NCBI RefSeq assembly: GCF_001570545.1
Contig: NZ_BBXD01000008.1
Span: 703,610 to 767,609 of the forward strand
DNA length: 64,000 nt
From: Herbidospora mongoliensis
GTDB taxonomy: Bacteria > Actinomycetota > Actinomycetes > Streptosporangiales > Streptosporangiaceae
Reading direction: 5' to 3'
Both the position numbers and the translations under genes were made by a program. Positions 56,666-64,000 of the stretch are shown in pieces. Each line of letters opens with the position of its first letter. Positions within the stretch are counted from its first letter, which is position 1. Under the pieces are notes generated by a model. It had not been told where the DNA came from, searched no databases, and saw only the letters and a list, made by a program, of their open reading frames with translations.

Positions 56666-58285
56666 TCAGCGCCCCCGCAGGCGCAGGTCGAAACTGACGT
56701 CGCTGGAGTCGGGCCGGTCCTGGTGGATCTCCACCGCGATCGTGTTCTGGCCCTGCTGGAGCAGGCCCGGCGACAGCGTCACGTCGGTCCACTGCGATTC
56801 GGCCGTGCCGGAGATGGTCGAGGTGGCGAAGCTCCCGGCGGTGATCGTGCCGCCGGGCAGGTTGTTCCGCCAGACCTCGTTGCCGTTGACGTAGACGATC
56901 GCGCCGTCGTCCCTGATCACGCTCATGGTCAGCTGGCTGAGAGCACTCGCCACGCCGAAGGTCGTGCGGAAGTAGTAGGTCGTCCGGCCGGAGGCGATCA
57001 CCTGGCGTTCGTCGCCGTCGCCGAACCCGAACTGCGCGGCGCCCTGCGGCCAGCCGGAGTCGTTGAAGCCCGTCGCCCGCCACGCCGTGCCCTGGTCGCT
57101 GCCGTTGTCGAGATAGCGCCACGACGACCCCGTCGGGATCAGCGTCACGTCGCCCGAGGGCGGGATCAGCGGGAACTCGGTGTAGTTGGGCCGGGAGACC
57201 CCGTTGAGCTGGCCGTAGCCGCCGCCCGCGCGGAGCGCGTCGGGTCCGGCGCTGAGCGCGAACACCTGCCCGTTGGCCGTGGGCGCGAAGTCGGTGTCGA
57301 CCGCGCCCGTCCCGGTGTCGACGGCGGCGAAGTCACACCGCTGGAACCCGGCGAAGTCGGGGCAGAAGTGGCCGGCCGCGTACACGTAGGAGCCGCGGAC
57401 CGCGACCGACTCCACGTCTCCGTCGGCGGTGCGCTGCCAGCGCCGCGAGCCGTCGCTCAGCCGGTAGGCGGCCAGTCGTCCGCCGACTCCGGCGATGGCG
57501 GCGTACACACTGTCGTTGTCGGCGGCCAGATCGAGCACCCAGCACTGGTTGCTCGCCACGTCACAGCTCGCGGGCGGAGTCCAGCCGGTGACGGTGCCGT
57601 TGAGGTCGACCGAGCCGAGGAACAGCCGCGTCGCGCCGCCGAGGGTGCGGAACTGCCCGCCGACCACCACGCTCCCGCCGTTGGGCGCGGGCGCCATGGC
57701 CATGATCGTGTTGTTGGCGCCCGGGTTCCAGCCGCGCAGCGCGCCGCTGTTGACGTCGACGGCCGCCAGCCGGGTGCGGTTCTGCCCGGCGACCTGCGTG
57801 AACGCGCCGCCGGCGTAGAGCGTGTCGCCGATCACGGCCAGCCCGCGGACCGTGCTGTTCGCGGCCGGGGTCCAGCCGCCGATCACACCGCCGGTCGACA
57901 GGTCGAGGGCGGCCAGCCGGGTGCGGGTCTGGCCCGCCACGGTCGTGAAGTCGCCGCCGAGGAACACGCGCCCGTTTCCCACCGCGAGCACCTGCACCGC
58001 GCCGTTCACGGCGGGCGACCATGTGCGGATCAGGTCGCCACTGGCCGCGTCGAGCAGCGCGATGCGCTGCCGCCCCACGTTCTCGCCGGTCGTGGAGTGC
58101 CGCAGGCTGGTGAACTCACCCGCGATCACCACCCGATCACCCGTGTGGACGATGGCCAGCACCCGCCCGTTCGGCAGCCAGCCGGCCCGGGGCTGACCCG
58201 AGTAGTCGGCCGCCCAGACGGGGGTCGCGATCAGGCCGGTCAGCAGGAACGCCACGGATAAGACGGCCAGGAACTTCTTCCGCAT
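56666..58285 (-). CDS. Secreted beta-propeller protein with C-terminal jelly-roll domain
   Basis: A protein of 539 aa. The signal peptide ends VWAA near residue 25. Repeats of the form VRGLAVIGDTLYAGGAFTQVAGQNRTRLAAVDVNSGALRGWNPGANN form a PQQ/delta-60-type propeller (about 30-375). The C-terminal jelly roll (about 395-539: WRYLDNGSDQGTAWRATGFNDSGWPQGAAQFGFG ... MSVIRDDGAIVYVNGNEVWRNNLPGG ... EIHQDRPDSSDVSFDLRLRG) resembles carbohydrate-binding domains. It is probably an extracellular adhesin or glycan-binding protein made with the polysaccharide. Confidence 0.85.
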   Translation of the reverse strand: MRKKFLAVLSVAFLLTGLIATPVWAADYSGQPRAGWLPNGRVLAIVHTGDRVVIAGEFTSLRHSTTGENVGRQRIALLDAASGDLIRTWSPAVNGAVQVLAVGNGRVFLGGDFTTVAGQTRTRLAALDLSTGGVIGGWTPAANSTVRGLAVIGDTLYAGGAFTQVAGQNRTRLAAVDVNSGALRGWNPGANNTIMAMAPAPNGGSVVVGGQFRTLGGATRLFLGSVDLNGTVTGWTPPASCDVASNQCWVLDLAADNDSVYAAIAGVGGRLAAYRLSDGSRRWQRTADGDVESVAVRGSYVYAAGHFCPDFAGFQRCDFAAVDTGTGAVDTDFAPTANGQVFALSAGPDALRAGGGYGQLNGVSRPNYTEFPLIPPSGDVTLIPTGSSWRYLDNGSDQGTAWRATGFNDSGWPQGAAQFGFGDGDERQVIASGRTTYYFRTTFGVASALSQLTMSVIRDDGAIVYVNGNEVWRNNLPGGTITAGSFATSTISGTAESQWTDVTLSPGLLQQGQNTIAVEIHQDRPDSSDVSFDLRLRGR

Positions 58286-58304
58286 GGCTGGAGTATGAAC
58301 CTGA

Positions 58305-59333
58305 TTAACGCCTCAGTCGACGGACCACGGCCCCGAGCCCGATCAGCACCACGAGCCCGGCCGCCCCGCCGAGCATCAGCTGCGGCAGCTTCGACGGCTC
58401 CTTCGCCTTGGTGGTCTGCTGGATCGCGTTCGGGTCGGGCTGTGGCCCCGGCTTGCGGATCGGGCCGGTGACCAGCTCCTTCGGCAGCGCCATCGTCCAG
58501 ATCGCGCTCTTCTCGCCCTCGCTGCCGACCAGCAGCGACTTCCCGTCGGCGCTCAGCGTCATCGACTCGCCCTGCGGCTGTTTGGGCGCGTCGATCGTCT
58601 GTACCACCTGGCCGGTCACATTGGAGAAGACGCGGATCTTGGCCAGGCCGCGCAGGTACATGCGGCCGTCGTAGCCGATCAGCCCGTCGGAGATGACGTG
58701 GGGGACCGGCACCAGCTTCTCGAGCCGGTTGGGCACGCCGGGCACCAGCGACGCGGGGGCGGCGTAGACGGCGCCGCCGGTCGGGGTCTTGCTGACGAAG
58801 TAGAGGTTGCCGTTCGCCGGGTTGACCAGGACGGCCTCGGAGTCCTGTGGGCCGTCGGGGTAGACGATCGGATAGCGCTCGGCGGTCACCTTGACGTCGG
58901 CCAGGGTCTTCGGCTCGGGGAAGACGAACAGGGTCACCCCGGCGGTGCGGGTCTTGTTGTTGTCGCCGGTGTCGGCCAGGTAGATCAGGGCGTTGCCGCG
59001 CTGGTCGACGAAGCCGCCCATCGCCTCGGCGTCGACGGCGGGGGCGCCCTCGATCGTGACGGCCGCCCGGGTCGAGCCGTCGGGGCCGATGGCGTAGAGG
59101 GTGGCCGCCCCGGGGCCGTCGTTGTGGGTCCAGATGACGCCGGGGTGGAGCGGGGAGGCGTACAGACCGCTGGATTCCTTGATCTTCAGGTCGGCGATCT
59201 GCCGGTCCTGCCGCCACGCCGGCTTCACCTGCGTCAGGGGGGCCGGCTCCGCGTGCGCGGGGACCGCACCCGTCAGGGCGAACGCCAGGGCGGCGCTACT
59301 CAGCAGCGTGCGTCGTCGCATGCGGGATCTCAT
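58305..59333 (-). CDS. Surface-anchored beta-propeller protein with C-terminal transmembrane helix
   Basis: A protein of 342 aa (ATG 59333; ATG 59321 is also possible). The signal peptide ends AHA near residue 28. An extracytoplasmic propeller-like domain (ESSGLYASPLHPGVIWTHNDGPGAATLYAIGPDGSTRAAVTI ... AEAMGGFVDQRGNALIYLADTGDNNKTR) follows. The Pro/Lys linker (about 280-310) ends in a transmembrane helix (LPQLMLGGAAGLVVLIGLGAVVRRLRR) with a positive tail. Its start overlaps the flippase gene end by 38 bases. Confidence 0.85.
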   Translation of the reverse strand: MRSRMRRRTLLSSAALAFALTGAVPAHAEPAPLTQVKPAWRQDRQIADLKIKESSGLYASPLHPGVIWTHNDGPGAATLYAIGPDGSTRAAVTIEGAPAVDAEAMGGFVDQRGNALIYLADTGDNNKTRTAGVTLFVFPEPKTLADVKVTAERYPIVYPDGPQDSEAVLVNPANGNLYFVSKTPTGGAVYAAPASLVPGVPNRLEKLVPVPHVISDGLIGYDGRMYLRGLAKIRVFSNVTGQVVQTIDAPKQPQGESMTLSADGKSLLVGSEGEKSAIWTMALPKELVTGPIRKPGPQPDPNAIQQTTKAKEPSKLPQLMLGGAAGLVVLIGLGAVVRRLRR

Positions 59334-60564
59334 TCCGTGACGGGACGGGGACCTTGCGGAGGTGCCACCAGAGGAGGAACCCCGAGGCGAGGCCGCCGAA
59401 TCCGATGCAGTAGGGCGCCAGATGCGCCAGGTCGGGCGCGACGGCGAGCATGACCAGCATGGCGGTCAGGCCGATGCCGGTCTCGGCCGCCCGAACCAGG
59501 AACACCAGGCGCGACAGGGTGTAGGCCGCCGCCATCATCGCCAGTGGCAGCGTGGCGGAGAAGCTGACCGTGTAGGCGATCCAGCCGCCGACGGTGATCG
59601 CGTCGAGGGTGAAAGCGCCCCCGGTGATGAGCGGGCCGACCTGTCCGAGAACGGCTATCGCCGCGAAACCGCAGGCCAGCGTGCCGACGATGAGCACCAC
59701 CGAGGCGGCGAGCGCGTTGCGCGGCCGGATCGGCACCCCCGCGTCACGCCGCCGCACGAACGTCGGCAGCAGATAGGACCCCGCGCCCTGGACGACCGTG
59801 AGCGCCGGTGACATCAGCAGCCGCGCGGCCTCGACGGCGGCCAGCACGGTCCGCCCGGCGAACGCGTCGATCGCCACTCGCATGACCAGGAGCGCGACCG
59901 GCCGCAGCGACGCCTGCGCGGATCGCCACGCCGCGAAGGCGGACACCTCGCCGAGCCCGGCCAGGCGCGGCCGGGGCAGCCGGTATTCCACCGACGGCAG
60001 CAGCACCAGCGTCAGCGCCAGTGAGACGACCTGTCCCGCGCACATCGCGCCCAGGATCCAGGTCAGCGTGAACGCGGTGCCGGTGAACCAGAGCCCGGCC
60101 AGGATCGCCAGCGTCACCCCGACGTAGACGAGGTCGTTGAGCACCAGCCGGCCGAACTCCAGCCGCGCGTTGAGCAGCCGCCGCGCGCTCTCCTGCGGCA
60201 GCCACAGGACGATGAGCAGCGCGAACGCCGCGACACCCGGCGCGTCGGCCAGGTCGAGCAGCAGCGCGAACGCCACCCCGACGACCGTGCCGCCCGTGGT
60301 CAGCCCGAGGATCGAGGCGCACAGGGCGGCCCGGACGCGCGGATTGAAACGGTCCAATACGTTGAGCGAATCGCCCACCCATGACGAGTAGACAGTGGTG
60401 ACCGCGACGAGCACGGCCATCATGATCGCGTAGGCGCCGAAGGCCTCGGGGCCGAGGAACCGCACCGCGATGAGCTGTAAGACGACGCTGCCACCGGCCG
60501 TGACGGCCTGGGAGGTGACCGACCCGCCCGCTCGGGCGAGGATCTTACGGAGAGGACCGGCCAT
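59296..60564 (-). CDS. Wzx-like polysaccharide flippase
   Basis: A protein of 422 aa with about twelve transmembrane segments. The start MAGPLRKILARAGGSVTSQAVTAGGSVVLQLIAVRFLGPEAFGAYAIMMAVLVAVTTVYSSWVGDSLN is typical of polysaccharide-transport/MOP exporters. It would move the lipid-linked repeat unit across the membrane. It lies directly behind the Wzz-like gene with a 1-base overlap (TGATG). Confidence 0.87.
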   Translation of the reverse strand: MAGPLRKILARAGGSVTSQAVTAGGSVVLQLIAVRFLGPEAFGAYAIMMAVLVAVTTVYSSWVGDSLNVLDRFNPRVRAALCASILGLTTGGTVVGVAFALLLDLADAPGVAAFALLIVLWLPQESARRLLNARLEFGRLVLNDLVYVGVTLAILAGLWFTGTAFTLTWILGAMCAGQVVSLALTLVLLPSVEYRLPRPRLAGLGEVSAFAAWRSAQASLRPVALLVMRVAIDAFAGRTVLAAVEAARLLMSPALTVVQGAGSYLLPTFVRRRDAGVPIRPRNALAASVVLIVGTLACGFAAIAVLGQVGPLITGGAFTLDAITVGGWIAYTVSFSATLPLAMMAAAYTLSRLVFLVRAAETGIGLTAMLVMLAVAPDLAHLAPYCIGFGGLASGFLLWWHLRKVPVPSRNEIPHATTHAAE

Positions 60565-61733
60565 CAGGAGGCGGCGCCGGTGTCGATGGTCACCACGGGC
60601 TCAGAGTCGTCATCGGGCGGGTCCTCGGCGGGAGTGTCTTTGGCCGCCGGTGTCCTGGCGGCCTTCGGCGGTTCTGGCCAGCTGCGGATAGGGGGCGGCG
60701 GCGTGGGTCTCTCGGTCGGCGGCTTCTCGGCTGCCGTGAGTTCGGGCCGCTGATCCGGCGCTTTCGCGGGCAGGCTGATGCGTTCGAAGGCGGCCGTCGG
60801 ACGGTCGTCGTATTCGGCCTTGACCGACGCCGAGCCGTTGATCTCCGGCCGGGGCAGCAGCGGGCGGCGGGGCGGTGCGGGCTTGTGGCGCTGGCCGGTC
60901 GCGATGGTCGCCTGACGGACGGTGCCGATCGGGTTGGTGGCGCGCAGGAACGCGATGACGATGGCCAGCAGCGCGCCGACCGCCAGGCCGATCGCGATGT
61001 TGGTCGGCACCTTGCTCGGGGTGAGCTTCAGCGGGTTGGCCTGGTCGACGAACCGCACTCCGCCGCCGAACTGGGCGAGGTCGATCGTCGCCTCCGACTC
61101 CTTGAGCTGGAGCTGCACCAGCGCCTCGGTCAGCGACGCCTCGGTGGCGCTGCCCTTCGGCGTCCGCTTCAGGTCGTCTTGCACGCGTTCGCGGGTGGTT
61201 CGCACGCTCTTGAGGAGTTTCTCCTGGTCGCGCTGCGCGTCGGCCTCGGTCAGGATCTGGTAGGCCGCCACGACCGAGTTGGACATCTGCGCGGCCAGCT
61301 TGTCGGTCTTGGCCGTCGCCGTGACCACCACGATGCCGCCGGCCGTGCCCGGCGAGGCGGTGACGTTCTGCCGCAGCGTCTCGAGGTCGACCGCGACCTG
61401 CTGCTCGTTCTCCAGCAGCTGCCTGGCCCGGTCGAGCACGCCCGCCGACTGCGTGAACGCGGCCCGCTGCGCGGTGTAGGCGATGTAGCTGCTGTCGGAG
61501 GACACACCCATGCGCAGGTAGGTGGTGCTGCGCGGGTCGACGACCGCGAACCGGGCGGTCGCCTCGACGTTGCCGAAGACGAAGAAGGTCGCCGCCCCCG
61601 CGATGACCGCGGTGACGAGGATCAGTGCGACGGACGACCACCGGTAGCGCCACACGGCCTCGAGAAGGCCGACCTCCGGGGTCTCGTCACGTTGGTCTGT
61701 GGCCACGAATGCCTGTTCTCCCCCGTTGTGCAT
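60564..61733 (-). CDS. Wzz-like polysaccharide co-polymerase
   Basis: A protein of 389 aa. Membrane helices near residues 31-53 (WSSVALILVTAVIAGAATFFVFG) and 245-268 (VPTNIAIGLAVGALLAIVIAFL) flank a helical extracytoplasmic domain that ends with the Pro-rich segment NPLKLTPSKVPTN, as in Wzz/chain-length proteins. A Pro-rich cytoplasmic tail of about 110 residues follows, without a kinase domain. It would set glycan chain length with an unlinked polymerase. Confidence 0.88.
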   Translation of the reverse strand: MHNGGEQAFVATDQRDETPEVGLLEAVWRYRWSSVALILVTAVIAGAATFFVFGNVEATARFAVVDPRSTTYLRMGVSSDSSYIAYTAQRAAFTQSAGVLDRARQLLENEQQVAVDLETLRQNVTASPGTAGGIVVVTATAKTDKLAAQMSNSVVAAYQILTEADAQRDQEKLLKSVRTTRERVQDDLKRTPKGSATEASLTEALVQLQLKESEATIDLAQFGGGVRFVDQANPLKLTPSKVPTNIAIGLAVGALLAIVIAFLRATNPIGTVRQATIATGQRHKPAPPRRPLLPRPEINGSASVKAEYDDRPTAAFERISLPAKAPDQRPELTAAEKPPTERPTPPPPIRSWPEPPKAARTPAAKDTPAEDPPDDDSEPVVTIDTGAAS

Positions 61734-61768
61734 TCCTCTTCACGGTAAAGAAGCGGTCGATTCACAGT

Positions 61769-62878
61769 TTAGACATCCGCGTCAGGCCCGAGAATCTCCC
61801 GCTTCATTGCCTCCGTATAACGCTGTAGTCCGAAGCGGGACACGGCATCGTCAAAACCCCTGTTGGCAAGGGCCTTCGCGGCGGTCCAGTCGTTAAGCAA
61901 AATTTCCACCGCGTCGGCCAGCGCGACCGGGTCGCCCGGCGGCACGAGCAGACCGGTCTTCTCGTCGTGGACGATTTCCGCCAGCCCCTGCACCGCACTG
62001 GCGACCACGGGGCGGCGGGACAGCATGCCCTCGACGGCCACCAGCCCGAAGGGTTCCACCCGGGAGGGGACCAGCACGACGTCGGCGGTGGCCAGAAGCG
62101 GCCACACCGGGTCGGCGAACCCGGCGAAGATCACTTCGGGTCCGGCTTTGGCGCGGAGCTCGGCCTCGTACCACTCGTAGCCGGGGAAGATGGTGCCCGC
62201 CAGCGTCAGCTTGATCGTGTGACCCCTGCTGACCAGCAGTTTCGCCGCCTCGACGGCGACGTCGTTGCCCTTGCGCGGGGACAGGCGGCCGACCAGGACC
62301 AGGTGGCCCTCGTGCTCCGGACGGGGGTCGGTGGGGGGCGGACCGGCGACGCCGTTGTGGATGACGGTCGTTTTCCCGTCAGGGGCCCCGTCGGCGGTGA
62401 TTCGGTCGCGCACACTGTGGCTGATCGCGATGATCGAATGGGCCAGCCGCAGCGGCAGCGCCAGCGCCCGTCTGATCGGGCCTGGAACGCTCTCCTCCGC
62501 CTCGTGGACGTGGCACACGACCCTCGGCACCCGCGCGAGCCGCCCGGCCAGCAGCCACCAGGGGATGGTGACCGTGTTGACGTACAGGACCGCAGGGCGG
62601 TTCTTCCGCAGGTGGGACACCATGCGGGGGAGCGTGGTGGCCAGCTCGGCGGCCAGCCTGAGCAGGCCGACCGGCTTCAGGTAGGCCTTGCGCAGCACCG
62701 GGACGGGCAGGATCTCGACTTCGGCCCCGGCCTTTTTGATCAAGGTGCACAAAGGCCCCTCTGCGGGCAGAGCGACCGTTATTTCGGCCAATTCCGACAG
62801 GGCCCGTACCGATTCGACGAGCATGCGGTCGGAGCCGTAGAGATCAGGCGACGGGTGCGCCATCACCACTCGAACCAT
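61769..62878 (-). CDS. GT4-family glycosyltransferase
   Basis: About 369 aa from ATG 62878 (ATG 62893 is upstream in frame). The N-terminal MVRVVMAHPSPDLYGSDRMLVESVRALSELAEITVALPAEGPL and C-terminal VILVPSRVEPFGLVAVEGMLSRRPVVASAVQGLAEIVHDEKTGLLVPPGD carry the EPFGLVAxE nucleotide-sugar motif of GT4. HLVLVGRLSPRKGNDVAVEAAKLL starts the second Rossmann fold. It adds a sugar to the growing lipid-linked glycan. It is divergent from a second GT4 gene at 62951. Confidence 0.93.
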   Translation of the reverse strand: MVRVVMAHPSPDLYGSDRMLVESVRALSELAEITVALPAEGPLCTLIKKAGAEVEILPVPVLRKAYLKPVGLLRLAAELATTLPRMVSHLRKNRPAVLYVNTVTIPWWLLAGRLARVPRVVCHVHEAEESVPGPIRRALALPLRLAHSIIAISHSVRDRITADGAPDGKTTVIHNGVAGPPPTDPRPEHEGHLVLVGRLSPRKGNDVAVEAAKLLVSRGHTIKLTLAGTIFPGYEWYEAELRAKAGPEVIFAGFADPVWPLLATADVVLVPSRVEPFGLVAVEGMLSRRPVVASAVQGLAEIVHDEKTGLLVPPGDPVALADAVEILLNDWTAAKALANRGFDDAVSRFGLQRYTEAMKREILGPDADV

Positions 62879-62886
62879 GGTTGCCG

Positions 62887-62938
62887 CATCCAAATGTTTG
62901 GTTACCGTTTACGGTTGGATGTTCATCTTGTCATCCAA
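62887..62938. promoter_or_regulatory. Triple CATCCAA boxes between divergent glycosyltransferase genes
   Basis: CATCCAA occurs at 62887-62893, inverted (TTGGATG) at 62915-62921, and again at 62932-62938. The last two form a 7-bp inverted repeat over a 10-base spacer. CCAAA-TG-TTTGG at 62890-62901 adds a short dyad. They sit in the 72-base divergent promoter region and could be one regulator's operator set. Confidence 0.5.
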
Positions 62939-62950
62939 CGAGGGGGTCGC

Positions 62951-64000
62951 ATGCGTATCGCCATGATCGGTACTCGCGGGGTGCCCGCCCGTTACGGGGG
63001 CTTCGAAACCGCCGTCGAGGAGATCGGGGCGCGCCTGGCCGACGCGGGCCACGACGTCCGGGTCTACTGCCGGGGGGCGGTGGAGAAGATCCCTTCGTAC
63101 AAGGGGATGACGCTCGTCCATCTGCCCGCCGTCCAGCACAAGATCATGGAAACGCTCAGCCACACCGGACTGTCGGTCGGCCACGTGCTGTTCCACCGCA
63201 CCGACGTCGCGCTGGTGTTCAACGCGGCGAACGCGCCCTTACTGCCGTTCCTGAAGCTGGCCCGCATCCCGGTGGCCACCCACGTCGACGGGCTGGAGTG
63301 GAAGCGGGCCAAATGGAACGGTGCAGGGCAGCGCTACTACCTGGCTGTGGAGAAGCTCTCGGTCCGCTGGTCGAAGCAGATCATCGCCGACGCTGTGGCG
63401 ATCCAGGACTACTACCTGGAGAAATACCACGCCGAGAGCGTGATGATCCCCTACGGCGCCCCCATCCAGGAGCGCTGCGACGACGACCTGCTGAAAGCCG
63501 AAGGCTATGAACCCGGCGCCTACCACCTGGTGGTGGCCCGCTTCGAGCCGGAGAACCACGTCGACGTGATCGTCGAGGGCTACACGCGGAGCAGGGCGAA
63601 GCTGCCGTTGATCGTCGTGGGCTCGGCGCCCTACGCCGAGGAGTACGTGCGGAAGATCAACGACCTGGCCGCCGGAGACGACCGGGTGAAACTGGTCGGC
63701 GCCGTCTGGAACCAGGACCTGCTCGACGCCCTCTACGCCGGCTGCGCCACCTACCTGCACGGACACTCCGTCGGCGGCACCAACCCGTCGCTGCTGCGGG
63801 CCATGGGCGCGGGCGCCTCGACCATCGCCTACGACGTCGTGTTCAACCGCGAGGTCCTGGGCGAGTCGGGCGCGTTCTTCAGCGGCCCCGACGACCTCGC
63901 CCGGGTGATCGAGCAGGCCGAAGACGACTCGCCCGCCGCCCGCCACCGGGGCCACCTGGCCCGCGAACGCGCCCGCACCTCCTACACCTGGGACGACGTC
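62951..64000 (+). CDS. GT4-family glycosyltransferase with DUF1972-type N-terminus, partial
   Basis: Open from ATG 62951 (GAGGGGG upstream) to the window end, 350 codons, with the C-terminus cut off. The opening MRIAMIGTRGVPARYGGFETAVEEIGARLADAGHDVRVYCRG is the DUF1972/rhamnosyltransferase signature. HVDGLEWKRAKWNGAGQRYYLAVEKLSVRWSKQIIADAVAIQDYY and LLDALYAGCATYLHGHSVGGTNPSLLRAMGAGASTIAYDVVFNREVLGE are conserved. It very likely transfers rhamnose or a related sugar, matching the nearby rml genes. Confidence 0.92.
   Translation, partial: MRIAMIGTRGVPARYGGFETAVEEIGARLADAGHDVRVYCRGAVEKIPSYKGMTLVHLPAVQHKIMETLSHTGLSVGHVLFHRTDVALVFNAANAPLLPFLKLARIPVATHVDGLEWKRAKWNGAGQRYYLAVEKLSVRWSKQIIADAVAIQDYYLEKYHAESVMIPYGAPIQERCDDDLLKAEGYEPGAYHLVVARFEPENHVDVIVEGYTRSRAKLPLIVVGSAPYAEEYVRKINDLAAGDDRVKLVGAVWNQDLLDALYAGCATYLHGHSVGGTNPSLLRAMGAGASTIAYDVVFNREVLGESGAFFSGPDDLARVIEQAEDDSPAARHRGHLARERARTSYTWDDV

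Overview
The window reads as chromosomal DNA of a high-GC actinomycete. Most genes show strong G/C bias at third codon positions, GTG starts are frequent, and the regulators are typical of filamentous actinomycetes (PadR, PaaX, TetR, FCD-GntR, WYL, HxlR, NIT-domain kinase plus DUF742). The overall gene style is like Streptosporangiales; that placement is inference. I saw no rRNA, tRNA or CRISPR array.

Layout. (1) 1-9.05 kb: a PadR/membrane-protein pair; a secreted TNT-type NAD-glycohydrolase-like protein divergent from a PaaX regulator; a secreted hydrolase with a family-2 carbohydrate-binding module; a TetR/SDR divergent pair with repeated operators; a NarL-type two-component system; and a polytopic membrane protein. 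(2) 9.17-19.04 kb: a defence island. An IS982-family element lies exactly against the stop codon of a DNA-cytosine methyltransferase gene. The methyltransferase is divergent from vsr, and facing vsr is a translationally coupled five-gene operon (Z1-domain ATPase, PD-(D/E)XK protein, GHKL/MutL-MORC-like ATPase, two uncharacterised proteins). It resembles the MORC/Z1 restriction-modification operons and the Mza defence family, but no AIPR component is visible. (3) 19.2-36.8 kb: housekeeping and accessory genes, including a large subtilase with a strong terminator, a GGT-family enzyme, a beta-helix protein, an orphan PASTA protein, an ArsR/SRPBCC pair, a glutamate-cysteine-ligase-like enzyme, a MazG-like protein, a DUF6232-like protein plus an overlapping small gene that share a G-D-K motif, a WYL regulator, an imine reductase/HxlR pair and an acyltransferase. 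(4) 36.8-48.8 kb: a large secreted beta-helix protein, an incomplete conservon (NIT histidine kinase + DUF742), an orphan barstar, an EamA/GntR pair, an APH-fold protein, an NmrA-like protein, and a coupled DUF4365-like/unknown pair that may be a second defence-type unit.

(5) 48.8-64 kb: a cell-surface polysaccharide locus. It holds an LCP ligase, a polyprenyl-phosphate sugar transferase, rmlA, rmlB and rmlD (rmlC not in the window), an FkbM methyltransferase, two secreted propeller proteins, a Wzx-like flippase, a Wzz-like chain-length protein and two divergent glycosyltransferases, the last cut off by the window end. A TnpB-only IS200/IS605-type element is inserted between rmlA and rmlB. 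Together these genes would make a dTDP-sugar, start a lipid-linked glycan, extend it, flip it, control its length and attach it to the wall.

Calls come from reading motifs, overlaps and repeats directly. No database search was run, and function assignments beyond clear families are marked as tentative.
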